Part shown: positions 1 to 5,066 of the stretch, one piece after another
Position numbering within the stretch: position 1 is the stretch's first letter
How the letters are laid out: every line of letters begins with the position of its first letter
Origin: Paraprevotella sp.
GTDB lineage: Bacteria > Bacteroidota > Bacteroidia > Bacteroidales > Bacteroidaceae
Assembly (NCBI GenBank): GCA_017425765.1
Contig: JAFOXE010000152.1
Coordinates: 1 to 5,181 of the forward strand
DNA length: 5,181 nt
Direction: 5' to 3'
Notes under the pieces: model-generated
The model's database searches: none
The model's input: the letters and a program-made list of their open reading frames with translations, nothing else
Told to the model about the DNA's origin: nothing
Made by a program: the position numbers and the translations under genes

Positions 1-1629
1 CGACAAACCTAAAGCATTACATACCGGTGAGATATCTGGAATCATAAAGGCCGTATAACCATAACCTGAAGGGTCGTGTGGCAACTCCACATCGTAAGTC
101 AATGTAATGTTGGAGCATTGATAATCCGCCGGAAACGTAAATTCGCCGTAAGGATTTGTACTTTCAAACGTAACTTGGTAAGGCCATTGTTCGTCGTTAG
201 CCACGTTGTCATCCCACGCATGGCGCCAATGTTGTTTGGGTGCTCCGCTCACTACGAGCCATAGCTTTTCGCATCCCTCTGGAATAACAAGCGAAGCCGT
301 TCCCTCTGCGTCGTTCTGCATGGTGCCATACACACGTTCTCCGGTCTTTGTCAAGGCCACCAAACCATAGCGCCACCCCGCATCCGAAGTGCGAATGGCA
401 CGATAACCTTTTGCTCCGGCAATGCCCTTGAATTTAGCCTTGGCCTCTACACCTGCTTCGGGCACATTTAAACGTATCAAATTATAGCCATAGTTTTGTA
501 TGCAACGCGCCGAGTCGATCTGCCAAGTGCCAACTTTACCGTCCACCGCACTTAAAGTCACCGCTTGTGCTCCGTGATATTTTCGTCCGTATTCACGAAG
601 CGCGGGAATGTCCCAAGTGGCAAATCGTGCTGCACGATCATACATCTGGTCGTTCAGTGTCTGCTGATCTATCTGTGTCAATCGTTTGTAAGCTTCAATT
701 GGATCTTCTGGTTTCACCGACTCACGCCACAAACGTCCCAGGAAGTCTTTTCCGTGAAGATAACACCAATAATCCTGGTCGAAGAACAAGTCGTAACGGG
801 GCTCTTCATGTATGGGATTATAATGTGTGGATCTGCAATAATTCGGAAAGCGATAGTCGGTAAATTGTTGCTGCGGATAAAGTTTGAATCCTTGCCATTG
901 TGCACACGACTCCCAATAGCAATTACCACCCGAAGCATCCTCTCCAAAACCATACCGCCAACCGTGAGTCATACCCATATCGCACGATGTTTGATACTGA
1001 AAGCTATGACCTATTTCGTGTGCAATGGTGTGCCCCACAGGTTGACACGTAGACGGATTCACCCATAGCGCACCGATAAAATCGTCGTAACCCGAGCCTG
1101 TTGCCAACCATTCAGTTTGATAATAAAGATAGATTTCCATCTTGTATTTATCGGTATTTGATTGCCCTCTGGTTACGAAACCTAGGCTATCGGCATAGTA
1201 GGCGAAGAAGGTTTCTGCCTTAGCCAAGAGGTCATCGATATTCACCGTATAAGGAGAAGGTGCAGTGGTGGGATCGGCACCGAAACCGGCTTCCCAAAAC
1301 ACAATAAAGTTCTCCGATTGTCTGCTACGTTCCCAACACCAACGACTACTGTTGGAGGTAAAATCCATATTACGGAATTCATAAGGAATGTATATTTCCT
1401 TACCGGGATCTTCAAAAGAAATCTCCTTGATATTTTTGTACGACCACACCGTTTGTGTTCCATCCTTCTTACGGATACTCATAGTAGCCAACTTCATGCC
1501 AAATTCTTCTACCTCGTTTATTTCCACCGCTTGACGGGTGTTATCGTTCTTGATAATCCAGAACTTGCTTTGGCTCCACGATAATGTAGCCACAGCCACC
1601 ATTACACAGCACACTAAAAATCGCTTCAT
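1..1629 (-). CDS. Secreted DUF6055/DUF4859 protein, putative zinc metallopeptidase (3' end cut off by window)
   Basis: An uninterrupted reading frame of 543 codons runs from ATG at 1629 off the left edge, so the C-terminus and stop are missing. Residues 1-19 form a signal peptide (Lys-Arg, then a hydrophobic stretch; cleavage probably near SWS-Q at 19/20), which implies export. Residues about 22-77 form a small N-terminal module ending in NIKEISFED, resembling a segment common in exported Bacteroidetes proteins. From about residue 84 the sequence resembles DUF6055. It contains HEIGHSFQYQ, with H204, E205 and H208 fitting an HExxH zinc site. E240 in WESCAQW is a possible third ligand, which is my inference. 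From about residue 508 (ITLTYDVELP onwards) it looks like the start of DUF4859, cut by the edge. Peptidase activity and substrate are inferred only from the motif. The gene appears to stand alone, separated from the upstream cluster by a terminator and about 230 non-coding bases. Confidence 0.85.
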   Translation of the reverse strand, partial: MKRFLVCCVMVAVATLSWSQSKFWIIKNDNTRQAVEINEVEEFGMKLATMSIRKKDGTQTVWSYKNIKEISFEDPGKEIYIPYEFRNMDFTSNSSRWCWERSRQSENFIVFWEAGFGADPTTAPSPYTVNIDDLLAKAETFFAYYADSLGFVTRGQSNTDKYKMEIYLYYQTEWLATGSGYDDFIGALWVNPSTCQPVGHTIAHEIGHSFQYQTSCDMGMTHGWRYGFGEDASGGNCYWESCAQWQGFKLYPQQQFTDYRFPNYCRSTHYNPIHEEPRYDLFFDQDYWCYLHGKDFLGRLWRESVKPEDPIEAYKRLTQIDQQTLNDQMYDRAARFATWDIPALREYGRKYHGAQAVTLSAVDGKVGTWQIDSARCIQNYGYNLIRLNVPEAGVEAKAKFKGIAGAKGYRAIRTSDAGWRYGLVALTKTGERVYGTMQNDAEGTASLVIPEGCEKLWLVVSGAPKQHWRHAWDDNVANDEQWPYQVTFESTNPYGEFTFPADYQCSNITLTYDVELPHDPSGYGYTAFMIPDISPVCNALGLS

Positions 1630-1859
1630 ATTTTTCTGTTTCTTTGTTTTCACTCCTATTGTTTGTCCTCGTTCCACACACACCAACATCGTGTGGTATA
1701 CGCACACAAACGACGACAAAATAAGTAAAAAAAACGCAACAAACATCTTTTACATTCAAAAAAACTCGGTTTTATACCTTATTATAATTTATAGGAAACG
1801 AAAATCACATTCTGAATCTCTCTAAAAAAAACAATCCCATAACAAAACCAAACGGACAT
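1630..1859 (-). promoter_or_regulatory. AT-rich upstream region of the secreted DUF6055 gene
   Basis: No convincing gene is present on either strand. Reading on the minus strand, the region has A/T runs and one near match to the Bacteroidetes -7 box (TTATTTTG at 1724-1717, one mismatch to TAnnTTTG). A TTTG lies upstream of it at 1743-1740, but the 15-nt spacing is shorter than the usual 19-21. If used, this promoter would give a leader of about 80 nt. A small dyad, CACAC...GTGTG, is visible around 1677-1695. The promoter is therefore probably in here but not firmly located. Confidence 0.3.
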
Positions 1860-1903
1860 AAAAGGGGCGGCCGATGATACATAATTCATCGGCCGCCCCT
1901 TTT
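1860..1903 (-). terminator. Strong hairpin terminator after the DUF2752 gene
   Basis: A perfect 18-bp inverted repeat (arms 1860-1877 and 1886-1903) surrounds an 8-nt loop. The arms have a GC-rich core and four A/T pairs at the base. On the minus strand it ends in TTTT and begins 13 nt after the DUF2752 stop codon, as expected of an intrinsic terminator. The flanking A and T tracts make it symmetrical, so it could act in both directions. It separates the membrane-gene cluster from the secreted DUF6055 gene. Confidence 0.9.
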
Positions 1904-1916
1904 CACAGCACCACAC

Positions 1917-2297
1917 TTATAGTATGTTCCTAAGCACCCACCACGCCACAAACAGCACCACATAGGCAAGCACCACGTTGCGATGCAGCAATATGGCCCG
2001 CATTCGTTTGGCCCATGGCGATGCCCAAGTCGTGCTAAGCACTACACCCACAGCATAAGGGATGGACACCAACATAAACGGGTTGTAGCGCAAAGCCTGT
2101 CCCACCTCACCATGCAGTAGAGCATGTACCACGCGCTGGCTACCACACGAAGGACATTGCCACCCCGTGAGAAGATAGAAAGAACATCTGGGGAACCACG
2201 CGTTATCTTCCGGACTATAGTAATAATAAAGAACGCCTAGGAGCAGTAAAAGCAGCGATATGACCGCAGGTTTAATAAGAGGCGTATATCTTAACAT
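1917..2297 (-). CDS. DUF2752 small membrane protein
   Basis: This is a 126-residue protein with the DUF2752 hallmark CPSCGSQR at residues 48-55, followed by VHALLHGEVGQALRYNP. The two cysteines of the CPxCG motif could bind a metal or form a disulfide; neither has been shown for the family as far as I know. Three hydrophobic segments are visible, at residues about 10-28, 71-92 and 108-126, so it is an inner-membrane protein. The length is typical of the family. The ATG at 2297 lies inside the end of the upstream gene (26-nt overlap), which suggests translational coupling. DUF2752 genes are often found near CD225/'CCC motif' membrane protein genes in Bacteroidetes, and one lies two genes upstream here. 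The molecular function is unknown. Confidence 0.88.
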   Translation of the reverse strand: MLRYTPLIKPAVISLLLLLLGVLYYYYSPEDNAWFPRCSFYLLTGWQCPSCGSQRVVHALLHGEVGQALRYNPFMLVSIPYAVGVVLSTTWASPWAKRMRAILLHRNVVLAYVVLFVAWWVLRNIL

Positions 2298-2892
2298 TGT
2301 CTTGTTCCGCTTTTTCCATAATTAGTGGTTCAGAAATCTTCCAGCTCCAGTATTCATCACCTTTATCATACCATTGATTCCATCTCCTCACATCCAAAAC
2401 ACGCCCTCTTGAATCATGATATTTAAGAGTATACTCCACAAGATTACTATAATCATCACTTTCAATCTTTTGGTATTCTGCAGATATAAGTACCTTATTA
2501 CCAAAAGCATCCACAGCTAAAAAATATCTATCACCTCCTTTTCCTTTTATTATAGGAATACCTAATCTGTTACATAAGCCATACCCTCTTATATAGCCAT
2601 TACGATAACTAGCTTCACCAAAACGAAGATAATTAACATTGAGTGAGCCAAACAGCGTTACAACTAGGCACAAGACAAATGCAAAACCTCCTCCATTTGA
2701 CTTCATCTCTGCTACTACCATCAATTTTACTGCTATATAGAAAAACAACACTGCGCATAATATAGACAATCCCAATGAAACATCCACAACTTCAAGATCA
2801 AAAAGTGAAGCAATAAAAGGTGAGAGCACAAGATTTACTAGAAAGAAAAATAATGTGATTAAGAAAAACGCAAGAATACACTTTGATTTCAT
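2272..2892 (-). CDS. Hypothetical protein with three N-terminal membrane segments
   Basis: I do not recognise this 206-residue protein. It begins MKSKCILAFFLITLFFF and has three predicted membrane segments (residues about 6-31, 38-61 and 70-89). A soluble C-terminal domain of about 115 residues follows, rich in Tyr, Asp, Lys and Arg, with the look of a beta-rich fold (GDRYFLAVDAFGNKVLISAEY). I chose ATG 2892. Longer in-frame starts exist (ATG 2964, TTG 2988), but they lie in a hairpin (2941-2993) upstream of a promoter-like sequence, and the extra residues look non-coding and would precede the hydrophobic start. The 3' end overlaps DUF2752 by 26 nt, so the two are almost certainly co-transcribed. 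The local base composition is more AT-rich than DUF2752, which may mean a different origin. Confidence 0.75.
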   Translation of the reverse strand: MKSKCILAFFLITLFFFLVNLVLSPFIASLFDLEVVDVSLGLSILCAVLFFYIAVKLMVVAEMKSNGGGFAFVLCLVVTLFGSLNVNYLRFGEASYRNGYIRGYGLCNRLGIPIIKGKGGDRYFLAVDAFGNKVLISAEYQKIESDDYSNLVEYTLKYHDSRGRVLDVRRWNQWYDKGDEYWSWKISEPLIMEKAEQDNVKIYASY

Positions 2893-2910
2893 ATTTACAT
2901 CACTTAAAAG

Positions 2911-2939
2911 AGTATATAAATCTAACTTAAAGCAGTCAA
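2911..2939 (-). promoter_or_regulatory. Candidate sigma70-like promoter for the hypothetical-DUF2752 pair
   Basis: Reading on the minus strand, TTGACT (2939-2934) is separated by exactly 17 bp from TATACT (2916-2911), which matches the general bacterial -35/-10 consensus at 5 of 6 bases in each box. Transcription would start near 2904, about 12 nt before ATG 2892. Bacteroidetes mainly use TTTG / TAnnTTTG boxes, and no TAnnTTTG is present here, so this may be a chance match in AT-rich DNA. Confidence 0.35.
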
Positions 2940-2940
2940 C

Positions 2941-2993
2941 ACTCCAAGCACACCTTGTTTCCATTAAAGAGAAACAAGGTGTATGCAAGGAGT
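2941..2993 (-). terminator. Interrupted hairpin between the CD225 gene and the hypothetical gene
   Basis: A 12-bp perfect stem (2950-2961 with 2971-2982, 9-nt loop) is extended outward by two GC pairs after a 2-nt bulge, and then by ACTCC/GGAGT (2941-2945 with 2989-2993) after a 2x2 internal loop. It lies 38 nt after the CD225 stop codon on the minus strand. No T-run follows on either strand, so it may be a weak terminator, an mRNA-stabilising hairpin or a processing site rather than a classical intrinsic terminator. Confidence 0.5.
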
Positions 2994-3031
2994 AAAACCA
3001 TTCAAAATCCTATAGAATCTATACGTTGTTT

Positions 3032-3508
3032 CTACAACGCGCCGAGGAAACCGAACACAAATGCTAAGAAAGATGCCAACAATCCACCTGCCAATGAGAT
3101 AAAGCACCAAGTTTTAGCATCGGAAGCTGCTTGTTGTGCTCCCGTATAGTCGCCCGCTCTCCACAATGATTCCACTTTATTTGATTTAATTATGGCCACG
3201 ATTCCGGCAGGGAAGCAGCAGCATATAGTACTTAGGATAGCCCACACCATATAATTATCCGGACATACACCGGAAGGATTAGGATTAGACATCGGCGGAG
3301 GGGTGGGTCGAGGATTAGGATTAGGCATCGGCGGAGGGGTAGCTCTAAAAAGAGGCTTAAGTTCCGGAACATCTGCGGCCTTGGTCCAATTGGCCATACC
3401 CTCACACCATACCAATGTTTGCGCGGTCACGCCCTTTTCTTTTAACATCTCACCTGCAACGGGGCCTACTTGTTGGCCGCTTGCGCTTACGAAAAAATAT
3501 GCTTTCAT
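3032..3508 (-). CDS. GYF_2 (DUF4339)-CD225/dispanin 'CCC motif' membrane protein
   Basis: This is a 158-residue protein in three parts. Residues 3-54 form a GYF_2/DUF4339 domain (YFFVSASGQQVGPV..., TLVWCEGMANWTKA, VPELKPLF), which in other proteins is a predicted peptide-binding module. Residues 56-79 form a linker of two near-identical 12-residue units (TPPPMxNPNPx). Residues 83-158 form a CD225/dispanin-like membrane domain: PDNYMVWAILSTICCCFPAGIVAI, the GDYTGAQQAASDAKTW loop, and a second hydrophobic helix. C96-C98 is the 'CCC' motif. I chose ATG 3508, the first codon of the GYF_2 domain. The frame stays open upstream, but only through the structured-RNA region and from a GTG. A cytoplasmic GYF_2 domain tethered to the inner membrane is the likely arrangement, and proline-rich partners or self-binding to the linker are possible (inference). 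It is the first gene of the minus-strand cluster. Confidence 0.88.
   Translation of the reverse strand: MKAYFFVSASGQQVGPVAGEMLKEKGVTAQTLVWCEGMANWTKAADVPELKPLFRATPPPMPNPNPRPTPPPMSNPNPSGVCPDNYMVWAILSTICCCFPAGIVAIIKSNKVESLWRAGDYTGAQQAASDAKTWCFISLAGGLLASFLAFVFGFLGAL
3275..3340 (-). repeat. 36-bp-period tandem repeat coding the proline linker
   Basis: Two 30-nt copies (3275-3304 and 3311-3340) differ at one base (3289 versus 3325) and are spaced 36 nt apart, which is exactly 12 codons. Within each copy a GGATTA hexamer is itself doubled. The repeat encodes the TPPPM-NPNP linker units of the GYF_2-CD225 protein. It is in frame, so copy-number change would alter linker length without a frameshift. 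Confidence 0.85.
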
Positions 3509-3510
3509 TG

Positions 3511-3518
3511 TACATTTG
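3511..3518 (+). promoter_or_regulatory. Perfect -7 box pointing into the structured RNA
   Basis: TACATTTG matches the Bacteroidetes -7 consensus TAnnTTTG exactly on the plus strand. No TTTG -33 box is visible at the usual 19-21 nt upstream. A start near 3525 would place a small hairpin (GTTCTG 3523-3528 with CAGAAC 3538-3543) at the 5' end and the large folded element about 35 nt downstream. The box also lies in the immediate upstream region of the minus-strand CD225 gene, so the match could be accidental. Confidence 0.35.
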
Positions 3519-3559
3519 TTGTGTTCTGCAGCCCCAACAGAACCATTATTACATGCACA

Positions 3560-3724
3560 AGGCGTGGAACTGCATGCCACGTCGTAGTCGAAGGTCCTGA
3601 GATTACCTAAATATACAGATGTAGTGATAGCAGCCCACGCCACAGCGTGAGAACCACTATGCCATTCCTTGTATATTAGTCTTAAATTTCTCAGGTTCTC
3701 GACTACAAGAAGGACATAACGCCT
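3560..3724 (+). ncRNA. Candidate structured RNA, 6S / Bacteroidales-1-like
   Basis: A nested series of complementary blocks folds this 165-nt stretch into one long interrupted hairpin. The blocks are AGGCGT 3560-3565 with 3719-3724; GTAGTCGA 3584-3591 with 3699-3706; CCTGAGA 3596-3602 with 3689-3695; AATATAC 3610-3616 with 3671-3677; TAGTG 3622-3626 with 3655-3659; and CACGC 3636-3640 with GCGTG 3645-3649, closing a CACA loop. All pair in order, 38 bp in total, separated by internal loops. On the plus strand the closing stem is followed by CTTTTATTT, like a transcript end, hence my strand choice. Size and architecture resemble 6S-type RNAs, and the sequence feels familiar from Bacteroidales intergenic regions, but I cannot verify a family match. 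It lacks the GGAAGGAAGCAGC core of SRP RNA. The alternative is a minus-strand 5' leader controlling the CD225 gene. Confidence 0.6.
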
Positions 3725-3776
3725 CTTTTATTTAATTCCCAAAAAGTTTTGGATGTGAACTCTTTCCATCCGTCTG

Positions 3777-3784
3777 CAAATATA
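3777..3784 (-). promoter_or_regulatory. Perfect -7 box pointing toward the CD225 gene
   Basis: On the minus strand, 3784-3777 reads TATATTTG, an exact TAnnTTTG match. No clear TTTG -33 box precedes it. If used, transcription would begin near 3770 and give the CD225 mRNA a leader of about 260 nt that contains the whole structured element at 3560-3724. Confidence 0.4.
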
Positions 3785-3923
3785 ACGATTAAAAAACTAT
3801 CCTCTATCTTTATCGTATTCTTTTTAGGAATATATTTTTCTCTTCGCCACATTTCCTTGTACTCTTTACTGCGCCATACGCACACCACATTCCCTCCCTT
3901 TCACCCCCTCAAAAGAGCAAAAA

Positions 3924-4027
3924 CACACCGTGGTGTGGTTGCCCTCTACACCGTGGTGTAGTTGCAACGAGGCGTACACCTTAATTACTCAAGACGTACG
4001 TGTATTTTCAACGCACATCGTGATGCA
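3924..4027. repeat. Three operator-like dyad repeats
   Basis: A 14-bp dyad with consensus CACAYCGTGRTGYR (the second copy deviates at its outer ends) occurs at 3924-3937, 3947-3960 and 4014-4027. The first two sit inside an 18-nt direct repeat (3925-3942 and 3948-3965, one mismatch) with a 23-bp period, close to two helical turns. Each has ACACC/GGTGT-type arms around a GT centre. The third is diverged but keeps its symmetry, because its two arm changes compensate each other (CC-GT-GG to TC-GT-GA). This pattern suggests a regulator binding site for a flanking promoter. No regulator gene is in the window. Confidence 0.5.
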
Positions 4028-4140
4028 CGTTTCCCCTACTCACGAAGCCAAACACCCGTGCATAACAGCAAAATGAGGCTTTATGCCGACAATTACAACC
4101 TTTTAACAGTTTTCACACACGACATAACGAACAAGTGATG

Positions 4141-4148
4141 TATCTTTG
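4141..4148 (+). promoter_or_regulatory. -7 box of the FKBP gene
   Basis: TATCTTTG is an exact TAnnTTTG match. No clear -33 TTTG is visible at 19-21 nt upstream. The predicted start near 4154 would leave a leader of only about 13 nt before ATG 4167. The box overlaps an upstream in-frame TTG (4146), which rules that TTG out as the translation start if this promoter is used. Confidence 0.7.
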
Positions 4149-4166
4149 AATTACATCCAAATCATT

Positions 4167-4568
4167 ATGGGAAAGAAGGAAGATTACAAACAAAAGAACG
4201 AGGAATTCATGGCTCGCATGCGTCAAACCGAAGGCATACGTACACTACCCATGGGCGTTCTCTACGAGGTGATAAGAAGTGGCGAAGGTACTGAAAAAGT
4301 GGAACCGAGCAGCGTGGTAACGATTCACTACATCGGTGGTTTGATTAGCGGAAAGGCTTTTGACAATTCGCGTACACGACAATGTCCGGCGGCCTTCAGA
4401 GTTAAAGACTTAATCCCAGGCTTTCAAGTAGCACTATGCCAAATGAAACCTGGCGACTATTGGCGCATTTACATTCCATCCGAAGCCGGCTATGGCAAAC
4501 GCACCAACGGCCCAATTCCCGGAAACTCGGCCTTGATTTTTGAGGTTGAACTTCTAAGCATTGCGTAA
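4167..4568 (+). CDS. FKBP-type peptidyl-prolyl cis-trans isomerase
   Basis: This is a 133-residue single-domain FKBP that catalyses cis-trans isomerisation of X-Pro bonds. Residues 1-25 are a charged, helical lead-in typical of Bacteroidetes FKBPs (KKEDYKQKNEEFM...). The catalytic domain spans about 30-133. Landmarks are VVTIHYIGG (50-58), KAFDNS (63-68), DLIPGF (81-86), AGYG (107-110), GPIPGNS (115-121) and LIFEVEL (123-129). Comparing with human FKBP12, Y55, F65, D66, I83, Y109 and F125 correspond to pocket residues, and the pocket-floor Trp is replaced by F86. No signal peptide or lipobox is present, so it is probably cytoplasmic and assists folding, unlike the exported FKBPs of this group. 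ATG 4167 is chosen over in-frame TTG 4146 because the latter overlaps the promoter. It is monocistronic, with a hairpin starting directly after the stop codon. Confidence 0.95.
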   Translation: MGKKEDYKQKNEEFMARMRQTEGIRTLPMGVLYEVIRSGEGTEKVEPSSVVTIHYIGGLISGKAFDNSRTRQCPAAFRVKDLIPGFQVALCQMKPGDYWRIYIPSEAGYGKRTNGPIPGNSALIFEVELLSIA

Positions 4569-4621
4569 AATAAGGTGTAAACGGCAACCCCTTGCGGTGA
4601 GCTTCCCGTTTACACCTTATT
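4569..4621 (+). terminator. Hairpin terminator of the FKBP gene
   Basis: A perfect 16-bp stem (4569-4584 with 4606-4621) begins at the first base after the TAA stop. The loop is 21 nt and contains its own small GCAA/TTGC pairing. The T-tract is weak, because the right arm ends TTATT and is followed by GAATAT. It lies between convergent genes, so it may stop transcription from both sides. Confidence 0.8.
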
Positions 4622-4632
4622 GAATATAACAA

Positions 4633-4673
4633 AACCCCACGCTCAACACATTTCAAAATGTTGACGTGGGGTT
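4633..4673 (-). terminator. Terminator of the SbcC-like fragment
   Basis: A 9-bp GC-rich stem (4633-4641 with 4665-4673) continues past a single bulged base (4642) into 6 more pairs (4643-4648 with 4659-4664), with a 10-nt loop. On the minus strand it is followed by TTTTGTT, counting from the end of the stem, a good intrinsic-terminator tail. It starts 9 nt after the stop codon of the minus-strand frame. Confidence 0.85.
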
Positions 4674-4682
4674 ATTGGTATG

Positions 4683-5066
4683 CTATAGGGTGGCGCGTTC
4701 TTCCAAAGCCTGCTGCAACGCACGTAACTGCTCGGTGGCACGTTCGTGTTCTTCCAATCGGGCATCATAAGCGGCCATTTGCAACAATATTTCTCGACGT
4801 TTCTTTTCGAGTTCGTCTTTTTGGGTGATTAAGGCCGTGTGCGTGCCGGCTCCATCACGCGACGAAGGGCGTGCCAAGTCGGTTTGATGAGCCAACAATG
4901 CTGAGCGCACCTCGTCAACCTTGGCCTGCGCCAAAGCGGCCCCAAACTTAGCTTCACGAATCTGTTCTCTGAGCACACCCCAATCGTTACATGCCGAAAA
5001 CACTCGCTCTAATTCTGCATATTGCACCGGTGGATGCGTGGCATTGAACTGACGAATCCAAAGGCT
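4683..5066 (-). pseudogene. SbcC-like coiled-coil fragment, probable gene remnant
   Basis: An open frame of 127 codons lies between an in-frame TAG (5069-5067) and a TAG at 4683-4685. It has no ATG start; the only candidate is GTG 5027, which gives 114 residues, yet the protein-like sequence continues upstream of it (WIRQFNATHPPV). The product is almost entirely charged coiled coil (LREQIREAKFGAALAQAK..., KDELEKKRREILLQM...) and more GC-rich than the flanking DNA. The pattern LLAHQTDLARPS followed by ALITQKDELEKKR resembles the coiled-coil segment of SbcC, the ATPase of the SbcCD nuclease, as in E. coli (LAQHQQHRP...). SbcC should then continue into a C-terminal ATPase lobe, but here it stops 9 nt before a terminator, and the N-terminal lobe is also absent. 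I infer a doubly truncated remnant. An unrelated small coiled-coil protein starting at GTG 5027 remains possible. Confidence 0.5.

Larger units (their letters stand above)
3725..4140. other. Intergenic region, no confident gene
   Basis: This 416-base stretch separates the structured RNA from the FKBP promoter. A minus-strand frame of 49 codons from ATG 3852 to a stop at 3703 (or 61 codons from GTG 3888) has gene-like codons and encodes a Lys/Glu-rich peptide ending FWELNKRGVMSFL. It overlaps both the perfect -7 box and the closing stems of the RNA, so I do not call it a gene. The plus-strand frames look random. The notable content is the dyad repeats at 3924-4027 and the palindrome ACGTACGT at 3994-4001. 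Confidence 0.6.

Noticed and set aside
565..1068. 167-residue plus-strand frame
   Set aside because: It is antisense to the DUF6055 gene, with unlikely composition. The minus-strand frame with a signal peptide and HEIGH motif is clearly the gene.
2893..2988. Longer starts (ATG 2964, TTG 2988) for the hypothetical membrane protein
   Set aside because: They lie in a hairpin and upstream of a promoter-like sequence. ATG 2892 directly precedes the hydrophobic N-terminus.
3509..3643. 45-codon N-terminal extension of the GYF_2-CD225 gene from a GTG
   Set aside because: It runs through the structured-RNA stems, starts at GTG and adds low-complexity Cys/Ser/Asn sequence before a complete GYF_2 domain that begins at ATG 3508.
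3584..3706. Insertion-sequence remnant or MITE bounded by GTAGTCGA repeats
   Set aside because: No target-site duplication flanks the ends, and the pairing continues through the interior and beyond the ends, which fits an RNA fold better.
3560..3724. SRP (4.5S) RNA, tmRNA or RNase P RNA
   Set aside because: There is no GGAAGGAAGCAGC SRP core, only AGCAGCC by chance. It is too short for tmRNA or RNase P, and their conserved ends are absent.
3703..3888. Small minus-strand protein of 49-61 residues
   Set aside because: The codons look plausible, but it overlaps the structured RNA and a perfect -7 box, has only a GTG for the longer form, and no domain is recognisable.
3924..4027. CRISPR array
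   Set aside because: There are only three short, diverged copies with unequal spacing (23 and 67 nt) and no cas genes nearby.
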